Shown: positions 54,172-63,406, counted from the stretch's first letter. The stretch is DNA of 64,000 bases from CAZEHJ01 sp964512485 (GCA_964512485.1 CAZEHJ010000002.1:1-64000); one strand, 5' to 3'. Notes: generated from the letters alone by a model not told the origin. Program-made: numbers and translations.

Positions 54172-55290
54172 TTACAATCGATCGCGCGCAGTGTGAAGGT
54201 AGTAGTCAACGATTTCGCCTGCCGAATTGACGACGTGTATACCAGGATAGCGAATGGTGGTGGGGCAAACGTGGCCTGGAACTGCCAAGAGATAGTCACC
54301 GACCTGCGGCAATTCGCTCGAGATCTGAAATACCCCATGCTCTTCACTCTGTCCAACCAGACGGGCAGAATCGTGTCCAAGCAGGAAGGCTCGTTCAGGC
54401 AGGGGAAGGTCGGAGCTTACTCCTTTGGATCCGAGGTCCGTTGTTATAGTGCCTTCATCCGGGTAGCGATCAACAACATTTGTCAATACCAGTGCCGCAC
54501 AGCGATACGGCATATCGGGCATCAGCTTGGTGTACCCTGCGTCCCAGTAGACGAACGTCCCTGGAGAGCCAAACATGCCCTCCGTTCGCGCATAATAGAT
54601 TCCAGAAAAGCCTCCTCCGGCAACCAGGCAGGGGACTTCCATGCCTTTGTTTTCGATCGTTTTCTTGAAGCTCTGCAGTGATACTGCGTTTCGTTTTGCA
54701 GCCGCTTCGCGTTCGATTGGATCACTCAATTCATTGTGGCCGTCATAGAGATGGAAACCCGCCACCTGTAAAAAAGGGTGTGTGTCAATTCGGCGATACA
54801 GCTTTTCGGCCTTATCGCCGAATCCAATACCGGTGCGATGCATGCCGGCGTCCAGATCGAGCATCACACGCAGGTCGCAATCCCTTTTTGTCGCGACCTC
54901 TCCCAGCAAATCCACATGAACCGGTGAGCTAGCAATCGCCGCTATCCATGCGTTCGGATATGAAGACGCCAGGTCGCACAGACGTTCAATTTTTCGCTCT
55001 TGGGCCTGTGGGTAGCTGAGAAGTGCTTTGCTGGCGCCGGCTTCGAGCACCATTTCGAGTTCTTTCAACGTCGCACACTTGAAGCTACCTATGCCTGCCT
55101 TGACCTGATGGCGCGCAACAGCCTCTGACTTGTGTGTCTTGACGTGAGCGAAGAGGTTCTGGCCACCGCCCACCAGTTTGCAGACACTTTCCAGATTATG
55201 CAGCATCATATCCTGAAACAGCAGCATCGCCGGTGTTTCGAGATTTTGGGGCTCTTCAACGCAATAGTCTTCCCAGCTGATCACGAGCAT
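54172..55290 (-). CDS. DSD1/D-threonine aldolase-family PLP enzyme
   Basis: 372 aa. Alanine-racemase-like N-terminal barrel with the PLP lysine in FAHVKTHKSEAV, LDLDAGMHRTG near residue 155, GGGFSGIY near 232 and a C-terminal metal motif GHVCPTTI near 345, as in D-threonine aldolase, D-serine dehydratase and beta-hydroxyaspartate aldolase. The ATG at 55290 is 4 bp after the previous gene; a GTG two codons on, at 55284, has better spacing to GAGGA. It lies between the permease and the cyclodeaminase-like gene. Confidence 0.85.
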   Translation of the reverse strand: MLVISWEDYCVEEPQNLETPAMLLFQDMMLHNLESVCKLVGGGQNLFAHVKTHKSEAVARHQVKAGIGSFKCATLKELEMVLEAGASKALLSYPQAQERKIERLCDLASSYPNAWIAAIASSPVHVDLLGEVATKRDCDLRVMLDLDAGMHRTGIGFGDKAEKLYRRIDTHPFLQVAGFHLYDGHNELSDPIEREAAAKRNAVSLQSFKKTIENKGMEVPCLVAGGGFSGIYYARTEGMFGSPGTFVYWDAGYTKLMPDMPYRCAALVLTNVVDRYPDEGTITTDLGSKGVSSDLPLPERAFLLGHDSARLVGQSEEHGVFQISSELPQVGDYLLAVPGHVCPTTIRYPGIHVVNSAGEIVDYYLHTARDRL

Positions 55291-55294
55291 ATCC

Positions 55295-56272
55295 TCAAAA
55301 GTCGATGTACTGAATTTGGCCCATTCTCTCAGCTGCCGTGTATATCGCACCTGCGACCGTCAGGTCCTGAATCGCGATTCCTGAGCTGTCAAAGACGGTG
55401 ATTTGAGAGTCTGAAGTGCGACCCGGGGCATTGTTCGATGTCACCAATCCGATCGGACAGATATCGGATGCAGAATCGATTATTCCTTCTTTATGGCCGT
55501 GTTGGAACTCTCCAATGACGACTGATTGTCGGGGGAAATCAGCGAACAAGCTGGCACGCGTCAGAATGGCGGTGTCGAGTTCGTGCTTGCCGACGTCGTC
55601 CGCTCCCATAGCCGAGATGTGCATGCCCTCTTCGATCCATTCATCCTCGACCAACGCTTCTTCCGAAGGCGTGACCGTGACCAGGATGTCGGATCCTCGA
55701 ACGGCCTCTTCGGCGCTTGTAAACCTGATTTCGGTCCGCATGTCTTCGAGACGCCGTGCGATCCAGTCCGCCCTTGCCTGTGACCTTGTCGAGATTTTAA
55801 TGAGGTCCAGATCACGGATCTCTGCCACAGCCCTGATTTCCTGCTCGGCCTGATGACCCGCGCCAATGACACCCAGAACCCGCGCATCAGCTCGGGCCAG
55901 ATGAGACACCGCTATCGCATCGCCGGCGGCGGTTCGATACCCATTCAGAAAATTAGCATTTATCAATGCAAATGGGAATCCAGTTTCGGGATCAAACAGG
56001 AGGATCGTTGATCCATGAGCAGGCAGGCCTTTGTCCTGATTGCCGGCCCAATACGTTCCACACTTGAACCCTACCATTCTGTTGTCGCGATCCAGACCTG
56101 ACTTGATGGCGAATGCTTCACCGTCGTTCAGGCCCGTGCCGATAACCACATCGAACGCTCGGGCACGATCGATAGCCACAGCCTGGTATGCCGCCTGTAC
56201 TGCGTCGAAGGCCAGTTGACGCGTTACGATTTCCCGGACAGTCTCCTCGGATATAACAGCAAGTTTATCCAT
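55295..56272 (-). CDS. Ornithine cyclodeaminase/mu-crystallin-family protein
   Basis: 325 aa. NAD-binding GVIGAGHQAEQEIRAVAEI near residue 135, preceded by the substrate region LNGYRTAAGDAIAVSHLA and followed by DILVTVTPSEEALV and GADDVGKHELD. Members include ornithine cyclodeaminase, pyrroline/ketimine reductases and iminosuccinate reductase. It is the first gene of the minus-strand unit; the 175 bp upstream region is shared with the divergent carbonic anhydrase. Confidence 0.87.
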   Translation of the reverse strand: MDKLAVISEETVREIVTRQLAFDAVQAAYQAVAIDRARAFDVVIGTGLNDGEAFAIKSGLDRDNRMVGFKCGTYWAGNQDKGLPAHGSTILLFDPETGFPFALINANFLNGYRTAAGDAIAVSHLARADARVLGVIGAGHQAEQEIRAVAEIRDLDLIKISTRSQARADWIARRLEDMRTEIRFTSAEEAVRGSDILVTVTPSEEALVEDEWIEEGMHISAMGADDVGKHELDTAILTRASLFADFPRQSVVIGEFQHGHKEGIIDSASDICPIGLVTSNNAPGRTSDSQITVFDSSGIAIQDLTVAGAIYTAAERMGQIQYIDF

Positions 56273-56447
56273 TCCAGAGGTCTCGAGGCTGATTCAGGTG
56301 GGTGTTCAATGGGCTGATGGTCAACGTAACAGATTTGAGCATATCATTCCATATTTATCTGAATCGATTACATTGGAAGCAGCTCGCACCCGGGGACTCA
56401 ACATTGTACTCGTTCCGAGCTTCTAATTTTATGGAGACCCCATCGAT

Positions 56448-57182
56448 ATGAAAACATTTATCCTGGCCTTTCTGGTTGTTGGTCTGGCAGCCTGTTCTCA
56501 CCCACCCGAAGAGCTGCACTGGTCCTATTCAGGCGCTGACGGGCCTGAGAACTGGGGTGAACTAGCTCCAGATTTCGCGATGTGTTCGTCGGGTATGAGC
56601 CAATCGCCAATCGACATATCTGGTTTTGTCGAAGAGGAACTGGATCCGATCGAACTTCACTATCTCGCAAATGGCGGCGAAGTCCTGAACAATGGCCACG
56701 CAATCCAAGTTAATTATGGGTCTGGCAGCACGCTTCAGGTCGGCGACCGATCGTTTGAGTTGAAGCAATTTCACTTCCATTCTCCGAGTGAGAACACGAT
56801 TGAGGGTGAATCCTTTCCCATGGAAATGCATCTGGTCCATTCTGATGAGGCCGGTAATCTGGCTGTGTTGGGGGTCATGTTTCAGGAGGGTGAAGAAAAT
56901 GCTGCGCTGGGCGAGGTTTGGAGCGGAATTCCCGCGGTCGAGGGAGAGATTGCAGTACTATCGCCTGTCGTAAACGCTCGAGACCTGGTACCACAGGACT
57001 TGAGCTCATATCGATTTGATGGCTCACTCACGACACCCCCGTGCTCGGAAGGCGTAATGTGGATGGTTGCATCTTCAGCTGTCACCGCGTCAGCTTCCCA
57101 GTTGGGCGTCGTAGCAGAACATCTGGGGCACGGCAATAGCCGGCCGGTTCAACCACGAAATGAAAGGTCCATCCTGAAATAG
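56448..57182 (+). CDS. Alpha-class carbonic anhydrase, lipoprotein
   Basis: 244 aa. Signal with lipobox LAAC (MKTFILAFLVVGLAAC) places it in the envelope. Diagnostic sites are QSPIDI near residue 53, the zinc histidines in FHFHSPSENT near 110 and MEMHLVHSD near 128, and the core SLTTPPCSEGVMW near 195. It converts CO2 and bicarbonate. It stands on its own, divergent from the cyclodeaminase gene. GGAG lies a short distance before the start. Confidence 0.92.
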   Translation: MKTFILAFLVVGLAACSHPPEELHWSYSGADGPENWGELAPDFAMCSSGMSQSPIDISGFVEEELDPIELHYLANGGEVLNNGHAIQVNYGSGSTLQVGDRSFELKQFHFHSPSENTIEGESFPMEMHLVHSDEAGNLAVLGVMFQEGEENAALGEVWSGIPAVEGEIAVLSPVVNARDLVPQDLSSYRFDGSLTTPPCSEGVMWMVASSAVTASASQLGVVAEHLGHGNSRPVQPRNERSILK

Positions 57183-57283
57183 CCCGCAGCTTCTATCGGC
57201 CGCTCATCTACGCCAACGAGATCAATGACTTCCACATCGCTGATACTATTGGTAACTCAGCTGGAACCGTCACAGCTCTGTTC

Positions 57284-57472
57284 ATGATTATCACGATGAC
57301 CCAGACTGGCAAAGTCAACGACTGGCAGTTATTTGCGATGGTCTTTTCCGGGCTCGTTGGCTACGAGTTGATCAGTGGCTCAGGCTCCCACGCCATCGAT
57401 AATCTGGACCTGATCGCAACCGTGGTCTTTACGCTGCTCTCAGCCTTTTTTTTATCGGGTCTTGAGGCCTGA
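57284..57472 (+). CDS. Small membrane protein with uncertain N-terminus
   Basis: 62 aa from the first ATG, with two helices after it (WQLFAMVFSGLVGYELIS and LIATVVFTLLSAFFLSGL). The frame remains open upstream to 57164 and reads protein-like (FYRPLIYANEINDFHIADTIG), including most of a further helix that a start at 57284 would cut. There is no standard start codon between 57164 and 57284. Family unknown. The true start may be non-AUG or the region may contain a sequencing indel. Confidence 0.5.
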   Translation: MIITMTQTGKVNDWQLFAMVFSGLVGYELISGSGSHAIDNLDLIATVVFTLLSAFFLSGLEA

Positions 57473-57539
57473 TAAAGGTGGGGTGAACGGGCAGGACTCT
57501 TCGGGCTAGGCAGCGGGCGAATGTCAGCGGCCCTCTCTG

Positions 57540-57545
57540 TATAAT
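57540..57545 (+). promoter_or_regulatory. Candidate -10 element (TATAAT)
   Basis: Perfect TATAAT 108 bp upstream of the YCII gene; the expected -35 position is weak. A strong hairpin lies downstream, within the presumed leader. Confidence 0.3.
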
Positions 57546-57588
57546 TCGATTGGAATAAGCTACTTTGACGTCAGTACGTAATGTGTTT

Positions 57589-57615
57589 GCCGCCGGCCGC
57601 TTTGCGGCCGGCGGC
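57589..57615. terminator. Perfect 12 bp stem hairpin
   Basis: GCCGCCGGCCGC, loop TTT, GCGGCCGGCGGC: every base pairs. There is no T-run after it on either strand, so it could be an attenuator, a factor-assisted terminator or an mRNA-stability hairpin. Confidence 0.6.
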
Positions 57616-57652
57616 ATGATTTCCTTCTCCAAAAACTGAAGACCAATCAATC

Positions 57653-57964
57653 ATGCCTGAGTTTATTATCGCTTACCGCGGTGGCAAGAAGCCCGAAACA
57701 CCAGAAGAAGGAGCCAAACAGTTTCAGCGTTGGAAGGTGTGGTTGGAAGACCTGGGTGAAGCCGTTGTAAATCCGGGGACACCATTAGGTCCGATGAAAA
57801 CCGTTTCTGGATCAGATGTGACCGACAATACAGACGAAGAACGGCTGACTGGTTTTTCGATTGTCAGAGCCGAAGATCTGGATGAAGCTATCGAGATGGC
57901 CAAGAAGTGCCCGTTTTTGGAAATGGGATCTCTTGACGTTGCACAGGTCATGCAGCTGCCCTGA
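57653..57964 (+). CDS. YCII-family protein
   Basis: 103 aa, cytoplasmic. YCII/DGPF-type fold: EFIIAYRGGKK at the start, a central GSDVTDNTDEERLTGFSIVRAEDLDEAIEMAKKCPF that is the usual helix-strand block. Members of this small alpha/beta-barrel family include sigma-factor-associated proteins and chlorohydrolase-like enzymes; no specific activity follows here. The hairpin at 57589-57615 is in its leader. Confidence 0.85.
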   Translation: MPEFIIAYRGGKKPETPEEGAKQFQRWKVWLEDLGEAVVNPGTPLGPMKTVSGSDVTDNTDEERLTGFSIVRAEDLDEAIEMAKKCPFLEMGSLDVAQVMQLP

Positions 57965-58025
57965 CCTCGATAGTCCATTTTGCCTCGATTCCCGACTCCG
58001 ATCGAAAAGTACCATGAGATCTGCG

Positions 58026-58391
58026 ATGGACAATCACGACAAGATCCACTACATCGAAATGATGGCGAGCGACCTGGAATCAACCAAGTCATTCTTCAGG
58101 CGCGTGTTTGGGTGGGATTTCCAGGATTATGGTCCGGACTATTGCTCTTTCCTGAATGCCGGATTAGATGGAGGTTTTCATCGAGCAGACCTCAAGGCTG
58201 ACACGGCGAACGGCAGCGCCCTCGTGGTGCTCTACAGCTCAAATCTTGAAGAAACCCGGCAGAATGTCACAGATTCTGGAGGATTGATCAAAAAGGATAT
58301 TTTCTCGTTCCCCGGCGGCCGCCGATTCCATTTCACTGAGCCCAGTGGAAATGAATTTGCTGTCTGGTCGGATCAGGGAATGGATCAATAG
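58026..58391 (+). CDS. VOC-family (glyoxalase/bleomycin-resistance-like) protein
   Basis: 121 aa, cytoplasmic. The beta-alpha-beta-beta-beta module is seen as IHYIEMMASDLESTKSFFRRVFGWDF and, after a mid-section with GLDGGFHRADL, RRFHFTEPSGNEFAVWSDQ. The His in KIHYIEM and Glu in SGNEFAVW are at positions where metal ligands occur in the family. An ATG four codons upstream (58014) is an alternative start. It is followed by the aminotransferase after 11 bp. Confidence 0.85.
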   Translation: MDNHDKIHYIEMMASDLESTKSFFRRVFGWDFQDYGPDYCSFLNAGLDGGFHRADLKADTANGSALVVLYSSNLEETRQNVTDSGGLIKKDIFSFPGGRRFHFTEPSGNEFAVWSDQGMDQ

Positions 58392-58402
58392 AGGTCTCCA
58401 TC

Positions 58403-59542
58403 ATGACCGACGCCTTATTGGACCGTTTACTTTTTCCGTGCCTGGAAGACTCCGTCTATCTGAATCAGGCCGCATTGGGTTTGATCGGCCAGCCCGCGAC
58501 GCAGACGATGCACGAGTTTCTAGATTCAGTTGCCAGACACGGGAATCTGAAGATGGACGACGACGAGGAAGTAGAGTTCTTCGAGTCGTTGCGAGCACTC
58601 GGCGGCGAGCTCTTGAATTGTGACACCGAGAGTGTGGCGATTCTGTCGTGCGCCAGCGAGTTGCTGGGTCAGCTTCCCTTCCTGATTCATCCTCCCGCTG
58701 GGAAACATGTTCTGGCTGTTTCAACCGATTTTCCGGCGCTGACCCGTCCCTGGCTTCGCTACGCGCAGGCAAACGACCGCGAGGTGCGTTTCGTTGATGA
58801 CGATCCCGCTTGCGATTTGACGGATAGAATCATCGAAAACATTGATTCATCGACCGCGGTTGTTGCAGTCAGTCTCGTTCAATACGCCACGGGAACGTTG
58901 ATCGATGTCGGCCGACTCCGACAGGCAACCTTGACCGTCGGCGCCCGGCTCGTCGTTGATGTCACGCAAGCCGCCGGAGCCGTGAAAGTTGACGCGCGGT
59001 CGTGGGGGGCAGATGCGGTGGTGACCAGCGGATACAAATGGCTTGGTGGACATGGTGGGGTTGCGCTCGGCACGGTTTCCCACGACTTGCTGAATCAGGC
59101 GCCGATTCTTCCCGGATGGATGGGAGCTCCAGACGCCTTCGATTTCGACGCCACGCGCGTGGACTTCGCGCCAGGAGGACGGCGGTTCACGCAGTCTACG
59201 ATGTCCTATGTATCCATGGCTGGCCTCAAGACCGCCATCCAACAGTTGCTTTCGCTCGGAATGGACAAAATTGAACACCATGCCCGAGGCCTTGCCATGT
59301 CTCTGGTTGAAGATGTCGAGGAAACGGGCTGGACGCCTTTTCGCGAGATCGGCGACTCCGCCGCTTCTTCTCACCTCGTATCTCTTGCTCACCCTACCAT
59401 GAATGCCGCCGAGATCGCAGAAAAACTTCGAAAGAACCGGGTGGTGTGCGGCGTTCGAAACGGCCGCATACGGGTATCAATCGCGCCTTTCAACAATTCT
59501 GAAGATGTATCAGCATTGGTTGCAGTTCTGAAGGGGCCGTAG
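58403..59542 (+). CDS. Class V aminotransferase-fold PLP enzyme
   Basis: 379 aa, cytoplasmic. Fold-type I enzyme of the cysteine desulfurase/class V group: LNQAALGLIGQPA near the N-terminus, VDVTQAAGAVKVDARSWGAD near residue 195 with the PLP-ring Asp, and the PLP lysine in TSGYKWLGGHGGVALG near 212. The C-terminal ISIAPFNNSEDV is family-typical. Substrate unknown. It follows the VOC gene on the same strand. Confidence 0.85.
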   Translation: MTDALLDRLLFPCLEDSVYLNQAALGLIGQPATQTMHEFLDSVARHGNLKMDDDEEVEFFESLRALGGELLNCDTESVAILSCASELLGQLPFLIHPPAGKHVLAVSTDFPALTRPWLRYAQANDREVRFVDDDPACDLTDRIIENIDSSTAVVAVSLVQYATGTLIDVGRLRQATLTVGARLVVDVTQAAGAVKVDARSWGADAVVTSGYKWLGGHGGVALGTVSHDLLNQAPILPGWMGAPDAFDFDATRVDFAPGGRRFTQSTMSYVSMAGLKTAIQQLLSLGMDKIEHHARGLAMSLVEDVEETGWTPFREIGDSAASSHLVSLAHPTMNAAEIAEKLRKNRVVCGVRNGRIRVSIAPFNNSEDVSALVAVLKGP

Positions 59543-59691
59543 GCCCATTCGAACTGAATCCTCAGATATATTTTGATTGCTTCAGAGAGATTCCCACTGG
59601 CGAGAATGATCGCGAATAGGTACTCTTGACAGAACGCCGGAGATTGTTGCCGGGGCCGTGGAAATGTCACATAGTCTGGAGAGCAAATGTT

Positions 59692-60066
59692 ATGTCAGTA
59701 AAAGTGGGTCGTATCCTGATTGTCGCTGTCGCAGCGGAAGTGGCAGCAGTGCTGATACTGGTATTGGCGGTAGCAATTTTTGGCCCGAGAGACCCTGAAG
59801 GTGCCGCTCAGTATGCCCAGTCGTTGGGAATGTGGTTGGGTCCAATAGCAGGATTCGTGATGTGTGTCATTGGAGGGTGGTTCGTGTCCAAGAATCTGGC
59901 AGAAAAGCATGTTCTCAACGGCTTTGTTCTCGGAGCGGCCGTAGCCGCTATAGACGTGACGATACTCGTTGCAGGAGGAGCTGAGTTCCAGATGGTGTTT
60001 GTGGTTTCAAACATTGGACGAGTTGTAGCCGGTACACTGGGTGGATGGCTGGCCTCCAGATCCTGA
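59692..60066 (+). CDS. Multi-TM membrane protein, family unknown
   Basis: 124 aa from the ATG at 59692, with four hydrophobic segments (VGRILIVAVAAEVAAVLIL, MWLGPIAGFVMCVIGGWFV, VLNGFVLGAAVAAIDVTIL, MVFVVSNIGRVVAGTLGGW). A longer frame begins at 59626 but adds a non-hydrophobic segment. Conserved-looking Gly/Ala pairs suggest close helix packing. The 12 bp gap to the GNAT gene suggests co-transcription. Confidence 0.6.
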   Translation: MSVKVGRILIVAVAAEVAAVLILVLAVAIFGPRDPEGAAQYAQSLGMWLGPIAGFVMCVIGGWFVSKNLAEKHVLNGFVLGAAVAAIDVTILVAGGAEFQMVFVVSNIGRVVAGTLGGWLASRS

Positions 60067-60077
60067 ATCCTACCGCC

Positions 60078-60515
60078 ATGAATTCTCCGGCAGTGACAAT
60101 TCGACCTGCAAGACCGTTGGATGCCAATCAACTGGTTTCATTGTTGGAAACTGTCGGATTTTCTGAATCTACGCTGGAAATCGAGTCCAGGATAGCAGAA
60201 AAGGGGCGTTCTGGAGATGTGGTCCTGGTCGCGGTTGATGGGTCACGCGTTCTGGGAATCGTGACAGCACATCTGGTGCCGCTTCTGCATAGACCAGCAC
60301 CCGTCGGCAGAATCACTCTGTTGACTGTTGACCAGCGTGTTCACGGCCAGGGTATCGGTAGCGCATTGCTCGCGAGGGCCGAAGGTGAGTTGATAGCCCT
60401 GGGCTGTACAATTATCGAAGTTATCAGCAATCAACGCTACGCTGATTCCCACGGATTCTACGAGCACCTCGGCTATGAAATGACGAGCCTCAAATTCAAG
60501 AAGTTGATCAGCTGA
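60078..60515 (+). CDS. GNAT-family N-acetyltransferase
   Basis: 145 aa. The acetyl-CoA pyrophosphate loop is visible in QRVHGQGIGSALLARAE near residue 85-100; the N-terminal VTIRPARPLDANQL and the C-terminal HGFYEHLGYE complete the GNAT core. Substrate unknown. An ATG at 60045 would overlap the preceding membrane gene, so 60078 is taken. Confidence 0.88.
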   Translation: MNSPAVTIRPARPLDANQLVSLLETVGFSESTLEIESRIAEKGRSGDVVLVAVDGSRVLGIVTAHLVPLLHRPAPVGRITLLTVDQRVHGQGIGSALLARAEGELIALGCTIIEVISNQRYADSHGFYEHLGYEMTSLKFKKLIS

Positions 60516-60529
60516 GAAAGCAACCAGTC

Positions 60530-63319
60530 TTAGCGCCTGCCACCACCACCGCGACCACCACGTCCTCCCGGACCCATGCCGGACAGCTTGTGTACCACGC
60601 GCAGCATGACATATCGGCCAAGAGTTTCGATTCGTTCTTCTTGAACATAGCTCGAGAAGTTCGAGAAATTGACTCCCTGGTTTTGATCCAACAGGTCGAG
60701 GCCAACAAGCTCGATTTCCGTTCTGCCGTCGGGCAACAGTCTTGATATGGACGCTTCGAGAAGGGCCAGATTGTCGTTAGATCCGAATACGTCTGAATCA
60801 AATCGGCGCAAGTTGATCGATGAACCAACTGTCCAGGACTGGCCCAGGTACGCTTCGCCACTGAAACGCACTGAGTTGTTGATGTAGCTCTGATTCAGTC
60901 GAGAGTTGAGGGAATAGTTCAGATTATTGTAGGTGGCGCTTACGCTTGCCCTAATCTCAAACTGGTCTTTGATTCGATTGTCGAACGAAACCGTCGTCGT
61001 ATTTCGGATGATTCGACTGTCATTCTCCTCGCCGTTGATCAACTGAGTCCCAGTGGAATGGGTGATGTTGTTGTCAATATTGAGGTTGACGCCGAGTTTG
61101 CGAATGGGCGATCCAAAACGAACACGTGCTGAGCTGGACAGTCCACTTTTTGCGTTCACGTTGGTGATAGTCTGCTTAAGCTGGCTATCGATTGTTCGCG
61201 CCTGGACAATCTGGTTTTTCGAATAGGTCGATCGAATTGATGCGAAAACATTGATGAACGTGAACTGGTCGAAAAAACGATAGTCAGAATAAATGCTGTG
61301 TCGATATTCTGGAATCAGATCCGGGTTGCCCGTATACACGTTGAGAGGATCCGAATTATCTGAGAAAGGCTGAAGCTGGGTCAGTGAAGGTTCGCGCGTT
61401 GAAGTTGTGTATCGAGCCGACAACGTGCTTGTTTCTGACAACGTTTTGCGAAAGACGACAGAGGGCAGAATGTGCGTGTAGCCGTTACTGATATTCTGAT
61501 CCCGGTTGACAATCGTTCCTTCAAGATCAGACGTTTGAACCGTGAGGGCAGCATTCAGCGATTGTTCGCGATTGGATCGATTCAAGCGTGCTGTTCCTTT
61601 CCAGTAGGAATAGCTGCGATTGAATTCGGAGCTCAAAAGCTCATTCAGTGTTGAACCACCGGCATTGATGTCAAAAAACGACTTGGTCTCGTCCTGGTCC
61701 TGCACTTGGCGTTCGCCCGAGAGTTCCAGCGTTGCGAAACCGAGCGGTTCGGTTAACGAAAGTCGGTATTGTTGCGAAAGTTGATCTCCGACAGTGGACT
61801 GAAGCTGAGCGACCTCGTCATAGGTCATCAGATCGGTTCGTGGGTCAATCGTTCCAAGTGTCGATGTCAGATCTGCGGAGAGGTCAGAATCGTTGAGTGA
61901 GGTCCGGGAATACAGGATCAGGCTTCTGCCTGCTTCATTGAGTTTGCGTCTCCAGGTCAGCCTTGCTGAACCCTGCGTTTTGTCTCCACTCGTGAAGTAC
62001 TGAGTCAAAGCGGAATTTGAGCCTCTGTTGTCATTTCCAGCTGTCGCTGAATTACTCGTCAGACCCAGGCTGGAACTGGCAAAGGAAAGGTCACTACGTA
62101 ATCTCATATCGTGCCCTTCACTGAAAGTAAACTGGGCATTGATGTTGACACGGTGCGCAATGTTTTCGCTCGACTGGTCCGATGACAATTGGGTCAGCGA
62201 AGACAAGCTCGAGCCCAAAACGCTCTCCTGGTTCACAAAACGATTCTGATTGTTGTCCAGGCTGCTGCGGAAATAGCTGGTACGAACCCATGTTTTATCA
62301 CTGAAGTCATGGCTCGCATTCAGGCCCAGCGCGAGTGTTTCCGCGAACCCGTCATTCAGCCGACCGCCTACCTGGATGCCGCCACCACCCATTCCGTCGC
62401 GCATATTCTGCATGCCTCCAGAAAACGTGATGAACTCACTCCATCCGAAGGTGGTTTTGTTGACATTATTGGCATTGGCGATAAGCGCCAGTTGCGTATT
62501 GGAATTAAATCGATTGATACTTGCCTGACCATCATAGCGTCGCTGGTCAGAATTCTCACCGCCAAACCCTCCGGATACGTTTCCGAAATAGCCTGACTTG
62601 GCATCTTCTTTTAATTCCAGATTTATCGTTCTTTGCTCTTCACCGTCCTCAATGCCTGTGAACTCGGCGGTGTCCGACTGCTTGTCATAAACCTGAACGC
62701 TCTCAACTGCATCGGCGGGTAGGTTTTTAGTGGCAATCGTGGCATCACTTCCGAAAAATTCTTTTCCGTCAACCAAAACATTTTGAACGGTCTCGCCCTG
62801 CGCTGTTATCGTTCCGTCTTCTTCAACCTCAATGCCTGGAAGTCTTCTCAGCAGATCTTCCACGACGGCGTTAGGCCTTGTCGCAAAGGCAGCCGCGTTG
62901 TAGGAAAGGGTGTCCTTGGAAACACGAAACGGAATGTGTTCAGCGCTTACAACAAGTTCGTCCAGTTCTGAGACGAGCACGTGCAGCGTATGCTGACCCA
63001 CGTCGACATTGGCATTTGCAACTTCGAAATTTTCCCGGATTGTCTGGAATCCCACGAACGAAATCTGCAGGATGTACTCACCTGCCACGAGGCGCTTCAT
63101 TGTGAAGGCGCCTTTGTTATCACTCGTTGCGAATTTGGTGAGCACCGAATCCGCCCGTGTGAGGGCGACGATTGTTGCCGACGGTATACCAACACCGCTT
63201 GTGTCCACCACGACTCCGGATACGTCAAAACGACTGTTTTGGGCGGAGATTTCCTGCACACTGAAGGTGAGGACCACGATGGCGATACCCGTTATAATAA
63301 TCCTGGCTGTCTGTTTCAC
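60530..63319 (-). CDS. Outer-membrane beta-barrel protein with CarboxypepD_reg-like plug region
   Basis: 929 aa from the GTG at 63319 (AGG six bases upstream, then VKQTARIIITGIAIVVL as signal). A CarboxypepD_reg-like domain at about 30-105 (DVSGVVVDTSGVGIPSATIV, GEYILQISFVGFQTI) precedes a TonB-dependent-like plug (EDLLRRLPGIEVEEDG, VQNVLVDGKEFFG) and a large barrel. The C-terminus ends in a Gly/Arg tail (GRGGRGGGGRR), which is unusual for a barrel. It follows the GLPGLI gene; the longer frame to 63424 would start with short tandem repeats. Confidence 0.85.
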   Translation of the reverse strand: MKQTARIIITGIAIVVLTFSVQEISAQNSRFDVSGVVVDTSGVGIPSATIVALTRADSVLTKFATSDNKGAFTMKRLVAGEYILQISFVGFQTIRENFEVANANVDVGQHTLHVLVSELDELVVSAEHIPFRVSKDTLSYNAAAFATRPNAVVEDLLRRLPGIEVEEDGTITAQGETVQNVLVDGKEFFGSDATIATKNLPADAVESVQVYDKQSDTAEFTGIEDGEEQRTINLELKEDAKSGYFGNVSGGFGGENSDQRRYDGQASINRFNSNTQLALIANANNVNKTTFGWSEFITFSGGMQNMRDGMGGGGIQVGGRLNDGFAETLALGLNASHDFSDKTWVRTSYFRSSLDNNQNRFVNQESVLGSSLSSLTQLSSDQSSENIAHRVNINAQFTFSEGHDMRLRSDLSFASSSLGLTSNSATAGNDNRGSNSALTQYFTSGDKTQGSARLTWRRKLNEAGRSLILYSRTSLNDSDLSADLTSTLGTIDPRTDLMTYDEVAQLQSTVGDQLSQQYRLSLTEPLGFATLELSGERQVQDQDETKSFFDINAGGSTLNELLSSEFNRSYSYWKGTARLNRSNREQSLNAALTVQTSDLEGTIVNRDQNISNGYTHILPSVVFRKTLSETSTLSARYTTSTREPSLTQLQPFSDNSDPLNVYTGNPDLIPEYRHSIYSDYRFFDQFTFINVFASIRSTYSKNQIVQARTIDSQLKQTITNVNAKSGLSSSARVRFGSPIRKLGVNLNIDNNITHSTGTQLINGEENDSRIIRNTTTVSFDNRIKDQFEIRASVSATYNNLNYSLNSRLNQSYINNSVRFSGEAYLGQSWTVGSSINLRRFDSDVFGSNDNLALLEASISRLLPDGRTEIELVGLDLLDQNQGVNFSNFSSYVQEERIETLGRYVMLRVVHKLSGMGPGGRGGRGGGGRR

Positions 63320-63361
63320 TTTTTGCCTGTTTACGATGTTCTGGTAATTGATTGGGCTGGC

Positions 63362-63406
63362 GGGTTGAATTGTGGCGAGTTGAATATTGGCGAGCTGATT
63401 AGTGGC
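63362..63406. repeat. Three imperfect 15 bp tandem repeats
   Basis: Units GGGTTGAATTGTGGC, GAGTTGAATATTGGC and GAGCTGATTAGTGGC lie between the beta-barrel and GLPGLI genes; the third covers the GLPGLI stop codon. In the minus-strand barrel frame they encode ATNQL-ANIQL-ATIQP. Confidence 0.6.
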
